15,474 nt of DNA from Brevundimonas sp. UBA5936. GTDB taxonomy: Bacteria; Pseudomonadota; Alphaproteobacteria; Caulobacterales; Caulobacteraceae. Position numbers and translations under genes: made by a program. Where the stretch lies: assembly GCA_002430835.1 (NCBI GenBank), contig DJDA01000106.1, positions 1 through 15,474 of the forward strand, read 5' to 3'. Of the stretch, positions 6,361 through 12,942 are shown piece by piece (position 1 is the stretch's first letter; every line of letters starts with the position of its first letter). The notes under the pieces were generated by a model. It saw nothing but the letters and a program-made list of their open reading frames with translations. It did no database searches and was not told the DNA's origin.

Positions 6361-6407
6361 ACGGAAATCAGGCTTGGCCGTTTGACAGGCGGCCGAAAGA
6401 CCGTCAC
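6358..6407. promoter_or_regulatory. Nested inverted repeat with TTGACA upstream of the TonB receptor
   Basis: GTGACGG (6358-6364) matches CCGTCAC (6401-6407) perfectly in inverted orientation, and inside it GGCCG (6376-6380) matches CGGCC (6390-6394). TTGACA (6382-6387), a perfect -35 hexamer for the receptor direction, lies in the central loop. No good -10 is found 16-18 bases downstream. Protein binding here could control both divergent genes. Confidence 0.3.
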
Positions 6408-6468
6408 CAATGCAAAAAATCATTGAACGCTGAATAAAAGCGTCGATCGGGCCGGAAACAAGATTGGG

Positions 6469-8733
6469 ATGCACATGAACAGACTCGTGAAGACCGCCTT
6501 GCTGGCGGGCGCCGCCTTCGGCGCAATGGCCTCCGCGGCGCAGGCTCAGGACGCGACCACGCAGGAGGCTGCGTCTCAGGTCGAGGACATCATCGTCACC
6601 GCTCGTCGCACGGAAGAGTCGGCGCAGAAGACGCCTCTGGCCCTGACGGCCTTCAGCGGCGAGACGCTGGAGCGCACGGGCGCCCAGCAGGTGACGGACC
6701 TGCAAGGCGCAGTGCCGAACCTGAACCTGGTGCAGGGCCGCGGCTCGTCGAACTCGACCAACATCTACATCCGCGGCGTCGGCCAGCCGGACGCCCTGCA
6801 GACCTTCGACCCGGCCGTCGGCGTCTATGTCGACGACGTCTATTATTCGCGTATTCGCGGCACCCAGTTCGACCTGCTGGATCTGGAACGTGTCGAGATC
6901 CTGCGCGGCCCGCAGGGCACCCTTTACGGCAAGAACACCATCGGCGGCGCCATGAAGCTGGTGTCGCGCCGCCCCGGGCAGGAATTCCGCGCCCGCGCCT
7001 CGGCCGCCTATGGCGACTATGATCTGATGGAGTTCCAGGGCGCGATCTCCGGCCCGGTCACCGACACCCTGGCCCTGGGCCTGTCGGCCCTGCATTCGGA
7101 ACGCGGCGGTTATGTCACCGACCCGGCCACCGGGGCGGAGTACAACGACAAGAACTCGACCGCCGTGCGCGCCAGCCTGGCCTGGGATCCGGCGTCGAAC
7201 TTCCGCATCGACCTGAACGCCGACTACGCCAAGGACGACGCGGGCATGACCGTCGGCCAGGCTCAGAACAGCCTGACGGACCTGCTGAAGACCACGGTGC
7301 TGCGTCCCGTGCCCAATCCGGTTCCGGAATACGACTTCAAGACCCGTACGACGCCGGGTTTGCCGAACGAGACGCGGCTGGAAAGCTGGGGCGCGGCGCT
7401 GCGCGCGACGTGGGACATCTCCGACGCCCTGTCGCTGAAGTCGATCACCTCCTATCGCGCCATGAACACCGATGACTACATCGACTTCGACGCGACCGAG
7501 CTGGAGATCGCCGACGCCCTGGTGGCCGTGGATCAGAACCAGTTCAGCCAGGAGCTGCAGTTGACCTACACCGGCGACCGCCTGAACGCGGTGGCTGGCC
7601 TGTACTACCTGAAGGAAGACGTCGACTCCCACCAGGAGAGCTATAACGACGCCCTGCTGGGCCCGGCGTTTGGAAACTCGGGCTTCCTGCGCACCATCGA
7701 CGACACTCTGGAAACCACCTCCAAGGCCGTCTACGGCAACGTCAGCTATGACTTGACCGACAAGTTGCGTCTGTCGGCGGGCGTTCGTTACACCGAGGAA
7801 GAGAAGGACTACTGGCGCACGACGTCGACCTTCTACAGCCTGCTTCCGGCGTTCAACGCCACCTATGTCTTCGCGCCGGACGTGGGCAAGTACGACGACA
7901 CCTCGATCATGCTGTCGGCCGACTATCAGTTGTCCGACGACGCCATGGTCTATGCGCGCTATTCGCAGGGCTTCAAGTCGGGGGGCTTCAACGGCCGCGC
8001 CAACTCGCCGACCGAGGCCACCGAGTATCAGCCGGAAACGGCCGACTCCTTCGAGGTCGGCGCTAAGACCTCGTTCTGGGATCGTCGCGCCCGCCTGAAC
8101 CTGGCGGCCTTCATGACCAAGTATGAGGACTTCCAGGCCCGCGTCGCCGGTCTGGACACCGATCCGGTCACCGGCTTGCCCGCGCCGGTTCTGTCGGTGC
8201 TGAACGCGGGTCAGCTGGACATCTTCGGTTTTGAACTGGAAGGCGTTCTGATGCCGGTCCGCGGCCTGACGCTGGACGCCCAGGTCGGCTTCCTCGACGC
8301 CGACTACAAGGAGTTCAAGGACAACCGCTTCACCCAATTCAGCGGCAGCCGCGCCTTCCAGGATCCGGCCTTCTCGCCGAAGTGGACCTTGCGGTTCGGC
8401 GGTCAGTACGAGTGGTTCCTGTCGGGCGGATCGTCCGTCACCGTCGGCGGCGCAGCCAAGTTCCGCTCGCGGATGGCGCTGGCGGTGGACAACACCTACG
8501 AGAACACCGGGACCGAAATCCCCGGCATGTATCAGGACGACTATTGGCTCTATGACGCCCGCGTCGTCTGGTCGAACGCCTCGGACCGCTACACGGTCGG
8601 CCTCTACGGTCAGAACCTGTCGGACGAAGTCTACAAGACCGACGCCCAGGAATTCTCCTCGATCGGCAATATCCGCACCGCCTACTACGGCGCGCCGCGG
8701 ACCTGGATGATCAAGGTGTCGGCCAAATATTGA
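6469..8733 (+). CDS. TonB-dependent outer-membrane receptor
   Basis: The 754-residue product has a Sec signal peptide with cleavage likely after Ala26 (AQA/QD). A TonB box EDIIVTA follows at 39-45, then a plug domain (about 52-165) with NIYIRGVG and LRGPQGTLYGKNTIGGAM, and a long beta-barrel containing YARYSQGFKSGGFNG and NAGQLDIFGFELEG. The chain ends in Tyr after alternating polar/hydrophobic residues, as outer-membrane barrels do. It takes up a ligand using TonB/ExbBD energy. The sequence type is common in Caulobacterales and Sphingomonadales; the ligand is unknown, and neither siderophore nor sugar can be claimed. The ATG at 6475 is as likely a start as 6469, since GGGA lies closer to it. 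The gene is divergent from tetR and is followed by a strong terminator and an MFS carrier that could move the ligand across the inner membrane. Confidence 0.95.
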   Translation: MHMNRLVKTALLAGAAFGAMASAAQAQDATTQEAASQVEDIIVTARRTEESAQKTPLALTAFSGETLERTGAQQVTDLQGAVPNLNLVQGRGSSNSTNIYIRGVGQPDALQTFDPAVGVYVDDVYYSRIRGTQFDLLDLERVEILRGPQGTLYGKNTIGGAMKLVSRRPGQEFRARASAAYGDYDLMEFQGAISGPVTDTLALGLSALHSERGGYVTDPATGAEYNDKNSTAVRASLAWDPASNFRIDLNADYAKDDAGMTVGQAQNSLTDLLKTTVLRPVPNPVPEYDFKTRTTPGLPNETRLESWGAALRATWDISDALSLKSITSYRAMNTDDYIDFDATELEIADALVAVDQNQFSQELQLTYTGDRLNAVAGLYYLKEDVDSHQESYNDALLGPAFGNSGFLRTIDDTLETTSKAVYGNVSYDLTDKLRLSAGVRYTEEEKDYWRTTSTFYSLLPAFNATYVFAPDVGKYDDTSIMLSADYQLSDDAMVYARYSQGFKSGGFNGRANSPTEATEYQPETADSFEVGAKTSFWDRRARLNLAAFMTKYEDFQARVAGLDTDPVTGLPAPVLSVLNAGQLDIFGFELEGVLMPVRGLTLDAQVGFLDADYKEFKDNRFTQFSGSRAFQDPAFSPKWTLRFGGQYEWFLSGGSSVTVGGAAKFRSRMALAVDNTYENTGTEIPGMYQDDYWLYDARVVWSNASDRYTVGLYGQNLSDEVYKTDAQEFSSIGNIRTAYYGAPRTWMIKVSAKY

Positions 8734-8759
8734 TGCTGCGCGCCTGAACGCAGCGCACT

Positions 8760-8796
8760 GGGCGGCGGTTCATGGGAGCCGCCGCCCTTCTTTTTT
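8760..8796 (+). terminator. Strong intrinsic terminator after the TonB receptor gene
   Basis: GGGCGGCGG (8760-8768) and CCGCCGCCC (8779-8787) form a perfect 9-bp GC stem with a 10-nt loop, followed by TTCTTTTTT. A smaller perfect 6-bp hairpin (GCTGCG 8735-8740 with CGCAGC 8749-8754) sits directly after the stop codon. Most receptor transcripts should end here. Confidence 0.9.
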
Positions 8797-8805
8797 GTGG
8801 CGCGG

Positions 8806-8820
8806 AGCGGCGAGACCGCT
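8806..8820. promoter_or_regulatory. Inverted repeat upstream of the MFS gene
   Basis: AGCGG, spacer CGAGA, CCGCT is a perfect 5-5-5 inverted repeat 34 bases before the MFS start. It could be an operator for a separate MFS promoter, which the upstream terminator implies must exist. I find no clear -35/-10 pair in 8797-8854. Confidence 0.25.
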
Positions 8821-8854
8821 ACCGTCGCCTTAAGAACATAGTCGGGGAACGTCC

Positions 8855-10240
8855 ATGAGCCAGATCGAGACCGCCAAGGCCGACGCGGGGACGGTCGACG
8901 CGCGCGCCGCGTCGCCGAGCTATCGCTACTATGTGCTGGGGGTTCTGATCCTCATCTACATGTTGAATTTCCTGGATCGGCAGATCATCGGCATCCTCGC
9001 CGCGCCGTTGAAGGCCGAGTTCAACCTCAGCGACAGCCAGTTCGGCCTGCTGGGCGGGCTGGCCTTCGCCCTGCTCTATTCGACGCTGGCCATTCCCATC
9101 GCCTGGCTGGCCGATCGGTTCAGCCGGGTGTGGATCATGACCGGCGCCCTGACCATCTGGTCGGGCTTCACCGCCCTGTGCGGTCTGGCGGGCGGGTTCG
9201 GCTCGCTGTTCCTGTGCCGCATGGGCGTCGGCATCGGCGAAGCGGGCGGCGTGGCGCCGGCCTATTCCCTGATCGCCGACTACTTCCCCAAGTCGCAACG
9301 GGCGCGGGCCCTGGCGGCCTATGCCTTCGGCATTCCGCTGGGCATGGCGGCGGGCACCCTGGTCGGCGGCCTGTTGGCGGCGACCTACGGCTGGCGCACG
9401 GCCTTCATCGTGGTCGGCGTCCTGGGCGTGCTGGTCGCGCCGGTGCTGCGCCTGACGGTCAAGGATCCCAAGCGCGGCGGACTGGACGTCGAACCGGCCG
9501 CGCCCTCAGCGGCCCCCTCTGCGGTCCCCATAGAAACGTCGAAGGCGCCGCCCTTCAAGGAGGTGGTGCGCACCCTGGCGCCCAAGCCCAGCTTCTGGCT
9601 CCTGGCGTTCGGGGCGGCGTCGTCTTCGGTCTGCGGCTACGGCGTGGCCGCCTGGCTGCCCAGCTTCTTCATGCGCAGTTTCGGCCTGACGTTGTCGGAG
9701 ACGGCCTGGTACTATTCGGCCATCGTCCTGGTCGGCGGGGTGGCGGGCATCTGGCTGGGTGGCTCCATGGCCGACCGCTTGGGCAAGAAGTCCAAAGCCG
9801 CCTATCCGCTGACGCCGGCGATCGCCTTCCTGATCTCGGTGCCCTGCTTCATCCTGGCGATGAACTCGGGCGCGGTGGTGAGCGCGATCATGCCGGGCTC
9901 CGATCCCAACGGCGCCGCGGCCCTGACCATGGCCTTCCTGATCTTCCTGATCCCTACCGGGTTGAACCTGACCTGGCTGGGGCCGATCACGGCGGCGGTG
10001 CAGCACCTGGCCACGCCGGCCATGCGGACCACGGCCTCGGCGCTGTTCCTGCTGATCAACAACCTGCTGGGGATCGCCGTCGGCATCTACTACTTCGGCT
10101 GGATGAGCGATCTGCTGCGCCCGGCTTTCGGGGAAGAGAGCCTGCGCTGGGCCATCTATACGGGCATGGGCTTCTATCTTCTGTCCTCGGCCCTGCTGTT
10201 CGGCGCCTCGCGCACGCTCAAGAAGGACTGGGTCGACTAA
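8855..10240 (+). CDS. MFS transporter, spinster-like group
   Basis: This 461-residue inner-membrane carrier shows about twelve hydrophobic helices in two six-helix halves joined by a charged, Pro/Ala-rich cytoplasmic loop (about 202-240). Helix 1 carries NFLDRQIIG (38-46), typical of the spinster-like MFS subgroup common in alphaproteobacteria. Motif A appears in the loop after helix 2 (LADRFSR, 85-91) and is repeated in the second half (GGSMADRLGKKSK, 302-314). FLCRMGVGIGEAG (119-131) matches motif B, with its conserved Arg122. GGGGAA at 8844-8849 supports the ATG at 8855. The substrate cannot be told; spinster-like carriers are linked to organic acids and lipid-like molecules in various organisms. 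Position after the TonB receptor suggests that the pair carries one compound across both membranes, but a strong terminator separates them. Confidence 0.93.
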   Translation: MSQIETAKADAGTVDARAASPSYRYYVLGVLILIYMLNFLDRQIIGILAAPLKAEFNLSDSQFGLLGGLAFALLYSTLAIPIAWLADRFSRVWIMTGALTIWSGFTALCGLAGGFGSLFLCRMGVGIGEAGGVAPAYSLIADYFPKSQRARALAAYAFGIPLGMAAGTLVGGLLAATYGWRTAFIVVGVLGVLVAPVLRLTVKDPKRGGLDVEPAAPSAAPSAVPIETSKAPPFKEVVRTLAPKPSFWLLAFGAASSSVCGYGVAAWLPSFFMRSFGLTLSETAWYYSAIVLVGGVAGIWLGGSMADRLGKKSKAAYPLTPAIAFLISVPCFILAMNSGAVVSAIMPGSDPNGAAALTMAFLIFLIPTGLNLTWLGPITAAVQHLATPAMRTTASALFLLINNLLGIAVGIYYFGWMSDLLRPAFGEESLRWAIYTGMGFYLLSSALLFGASRTLKKDWVD

Positions 10241-10259
10241 TCGCCCCTGAAAACGGACC

Positions 10260-10289
10260 GGGCGGCGGCCTGAAGCGGGCTCGCCGCCC
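10260..10289 (+). other. GC-rich hairpin after the MFS gene (terminator-like, no T tract)
   Basis: GGGCGGCG (10260-10267) pairs perfectly with CGCCGCCC (10282-10289) around a 14-nt loop. No run of T follows, so it is probably a 3'-end stabiliser or an aid to factor-dependent termination. Confidence 0.45.
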
Positions 10290-10302
10290 AGCATAAGAAA
10301 AT

Positions 10303-10312
10303 CCTCATGAGG
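10303..10312. promoter_or_regulatory. 10-bp perfect palindrome CCTCATGAGG upstream of the sucC promoter
   Basis: This perfect palindrome ends 18 bases before the candidate sucC -35. Its core TCATGA is also the core of a perfect 10-bp palindrome upstream of sucA (12849-12858). The two could be sites for one shared regulator; no known operator is recognised. Confidence 0.35.
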
Positions 10313-10330
10313 CCATAAGACGACAGGCGG

Positions 10331-10360
10331 TTGCGCAGGCGAAGGCGCGACGCCTATAAG
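10331..10360 (+). promoter_or_regulatory. Candidate sucCD promoter
   Basis: TTGCGC (10331-10336) and TATAAG (10355-10360) are 18 bases apart, giving a start near 10367 and a leader of about 40 bases before sucC. This is the best -35/-10 pair in the 166-base gap. It indicates that sucC is transcribed independently of the MFS gene. Confidence 0.5.
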
Positions 10361-10406
10361 CGCGGCCAAAGTTTCCACAAACCTCCCTAACGGCGCGGAT
10401 CCAGAC

Positions 10407-11597
<1,191 letters not shown>

Positions 11598-11643
11598 GCG
11601 CCGCTACCGCCCAGCAGACACACAGAATTCAGAGCACAGACAC

Positions 11644-12546
11644 ATGTCCATCCTCGTCAATAAGAACACCAAGATCCTGGTTCAGGGCCTGACCGGCAAG
11701 ACCGGCGGCTTCCACACCGAACAGGCCCTGGCCTATCACGGCACCCAGATGGTCGGCGGCGTGCACCCGACCAAGGGCGGCCAGACCTGGACCGGCTCGC
11801 ACGGTGAAAGCCTGCCGATCTTCGCCTCGGTCGCCGAAGGCAAGGAGCGCACCGGCGCCGACGCCACCGTCATCTACGTCCCGCCGGCAGGCGCGGCCGA
11901 CGCCATCATCGAGGCCATCGAGGCCGAGATCCCCTTCATCACCTGCATCACCGAAGGCATTCCGGTGCAGGACATGGTGCGCGTCAAGGCGCGTCTGGAC
12001 CGTTCGAACTCGCGCCTGCTGGGCCCGAACTGCCCCGGCGTCCTGACCCCGGACGAGTGCAAGATCGGCATCATGCCGGGCAACATCTTCAAGAAGGGCA
12101 ACGTGGGCATCGTCTCGCGTTCGGGCACCCTGACCTATGAAGCCGTGTTCCAGACCACGAACGAAGGCCTGGGCCAGACCACGGCCGTCGGTATCGGCGG
12201 CGACCCGGTCAAGGGCACCGAGTTCATCGACGTGCTGGAGATGTTCCTGGCCGACGACGCCACCGAGTCGATCATCATGATCGGCGAAATCGGCGGCGCG
12301 GCTGAAGAAGACGCCGCCCAGTTCCTGATCGACGAAGCCAAGAAGGGCCGTAAGAAGCCGATGGCCGGCTTCATCGCGGGCCGCACGGCGCCCAAGGGCC
12401 GCACCATGGGCCACGCCGGCGCCGTCGTCTCGGGCGGCAAGGGCGATGCGGAATCCAAGATCGCTGCGATGGAGGCCGCGGGCATCCGCGTCTCGCCGTC
12501 GCCGGCGCGTCTGGGCACGACTCTGGTGGAAGTGCTGAAGGGTTAA
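11644..12546 (+). CDS. sucD: Succinyl-CoA synthetase alpha subunit
   Basis: SucD binds CoA and carries the phosphohistidine intermediate of succinyl-CoA synthetase. The 300-residue length is typical. The N-terminal CoA-binding Rossmann part has VQGLTGKTGGFH (13-24) and YVPPAGAADAI (78-88). Further on are the conserved LLGPNCPG (125-132), SRSGTLTYE (158-166) and GTEFIDVLEMF (191-201). The active-site histidine is His257 in GRTMGHAGA (252-260). All key residues are present. Only a weak purine-rich stretch precedes the ATG at 11644, and translation may benefit from sucC. The stop codon TAA lies in the loop of a perfect 10-bp hairpin (12533-12558), an unusual placement that could affect termination or mRNA stability. 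Confidence 0.97.
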   Translation: MSILVNKNTKILVQGLTGKTGGFHTEQALAYHGTQMVGGVHPTKGGQTWTGSHGESLPIFASVAEGKERTGADATVIYVPPAGAADAIIEAIEAEIPFITCITEGIPVQDMVRVKARLDRSNSRLLGPNCPGVLTPDECKIGIMPGNIFKKGNVGIVSRSGTLTYEAVFQTTNEGLGQTTAVGIGGDPVKGTEFIDVLEMFLADDATESIIMIGEIGGAAEEDAAQFLIDEAKKGRKKPMAGFIAGRTAPKGRTMGHAGAVVSGGKGDAESKIAAMEAAGIRVSPSPARLGTTLVEVLKG

Positions 12547-12558
12547 GGCCCTTCAGCA
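12533..12558 (+). other. Perfect 10-bp hairpin with the sucD stop codon in its loop
   Basis: TGCTGAAGGG (12533-12542), loop TTAAGG, CCCTTCAGCA (12549-12558). The 5' arm is the last codons of sucD and the TAA stop (12544-12546) sits in the six-base loop. There is no following T tract. A terminating ribosome would keep the hairpin open, so folding depends on the translation state of sucD. Confidence 0.75.
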
Positions 12559-12559
12559 G

Positions 12560-12665
12560 CGCACGCTGCGCGTGCGGGCGCTACCGCTCGCCGCGCGGCG
12601 GCTCGCTGCTTCGGCGCCTCTTTGGAGGCGCGGCGCGAACCTTGCGACGCGGTCGCTCGCTGCTT
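12560..12665 (+). repeat. Cluster of GC-rich palindromes and a direct repeat after sucD
   Basis: CGCACGC/GCGTGCG (12560-12566, 12570-12576) is a 7-bp stem with a 3-nt loop; CGCCGCGCGGCG (12589-12600) is a perfect 12-bp palindrome; GCGCCTC/GAGGCGC (12614-12620, 12625-12631) is a 7-bp stem with loop TTTG. GCTCGCTGCTT occurs twice (12601-12611 and 12655-12665). No T tracts follow. The density resembles REP-like or Caulobacter-type intergenic palindromic repeats, possibly present elsewhere in the genome. I see no gene in this spacer. Confidence 0.45.
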
Positions 12666-12741
12666 GAGCGCCGGATTCACTTCAGGGTGGCTTCGGCGCG
12701 GGCGGGCGGCGGATTGGACCAAAGTCTGATCTATCCGCGTT

Positions 12742-12786
12742 CCGGGGGTGTTTTTCGCGCCGTGTGACCTTTTGTAACGCCTCCGG
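12742..12786 (+). promoter_or_regulatory. Possible anti-terminator fold upstream of sucA
   Basis: CCGGGGGTGTT (12742-12752) can pair with AACGCCTCCGG (12776-12786) along all 11 positions (two G-U pairs) around a 23-nt loop. The second segment is also the 5' arm of the terminator at 12776-12803, so the two folds exclude each other. The upstream arm is a near-copy of the terminator 3' arm: TCCGGGGG[T/C]GTTTTT at 12741-12755 and 12792-12806 with one mismatch. Confidence 0.5.
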
Positions 12787-12807
12787 AATCGTCCGGGGGC
12801 GTTTTTT
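12776..12807 (+). terminator. Strong intrinsic terminator between sucD and sucA
   Basis: AACGCCTCCGG (12776-12786), loop AATCGT, CCGGGGGCGTT (12793-12803) forms an 11-bp stem with one G-U pair, followed by a run of six T (12802-12807). It has no T run on the opposite strand, so it works in the suc direction. It should stop most sucCD transcripts, which implies that sucA has its own promoter or controlled readthrough. Confidence 0.9.
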
Positions 12808-12848
12808 CTTGCCGATTCGACCAATTTCCACCCGGTCCGCCTCCCTTC

Positions 12849-12858
12849 GGTCATGACC
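12849..12858. promoter_or_regulatory. 10-bp perfect palindrome GGTCATGACC upstream of sucA
   Basis: The palindrome overlaps the -35 of the candidate sucA promoter and shares the TCATGA core with CCTCATGAGG upstream of sucC. The distances to the start codons are similar (84 and 94 bases). A repressor bound here would block the promoter. Confidence 0.35.
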
Positions 12859-12881
12859 AGTAAGGAAACAGGGCCTATATG
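12853..12881 (+). promoter_or_regulatory. Candidate sucA promoter
   Basis: ATGACC (12853-12858) and TATATG (12876-12881), spaced 17 bases, each match the housekeeping hexamers at four of six positions. The start would be near 12888, giving a leader of about 55 bases. If used, it makes the overlapping 14-codon ORF untranslatable and leaves the terminator upstream as an insulator. Confidence 0.35.
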
Positions 12882-12923
12882 AACGGCGCTGCTCTCCGCG
12901 CGGCTGTGCGCGGGCGGTTGTAA
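12879..12923 (+). CDS. Candidate 14-codon leader ORF upstream of sucA
   Basis: ATG to TAA encodes MNGAALRAAVRGRL, ending 19 bases before the sucA ATG. AAGGAAA (12862-12868) lies ten bases before its ATG, a slightly long but possible spacing. It overlaps the candidate promoter, so only one of the two readings can be right. No similarity to a known leader peptide is recognised. Confidence 0.2.
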   Translation: MNGAALRAAVRGRL

Positions 12924-12942
12924 AGGGACGATTGAGAGAAAA

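Larger units (their letters stand above)
12547..12942 (+). other. 396-base non-coding spacer between sucD and sucA
   Basis: No protein gene longer than a 14-codon ORF is supported here. In order it holds the 3' half of the sucD-stop hairpin, a block of GC palindromes (to about 12670), a GC-rich stretch with no recognised signal (12670-12740), the alternative anti-terminator/terminator pair (12741-12807), a T/C-rich stretch, the GGTCATGACC palindrome with a candidate promoter, and the sucA ribosome binding site. A long minus-strand open frame crosses it but is an antisense shadow of sucA. Confidence 0.7.

Noticed and set aside
6325..8337. 670-codon minus-strand open frame opposite the TonB receptor
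   Set aside because: Shadow of the receptor; it would also cover the tetR/receptor promoter region and has no recognisable motif.
9130..10296. 388-codon plus-strand open frame overlapping the MFS gene
   Set aside because: Out-of-frame shadow; the MFS frame carries transmembrane helices and motif A twice, the shadow carries none.
12560..12665. CRISPR array or insertion-sequence ends
   Set aside because: The repeats are short, unevenly spaced and mostly self-complementary; there are no regular spacers, transposase or target-site duplication.
12742..12942. Known sucA or sucC leader RNA motif
   Set aside because: Those described motifs are from beta- and gammaproteobacteria as I recall, and I recognise no matching conserved core here; a covariance-model search would be decisive.
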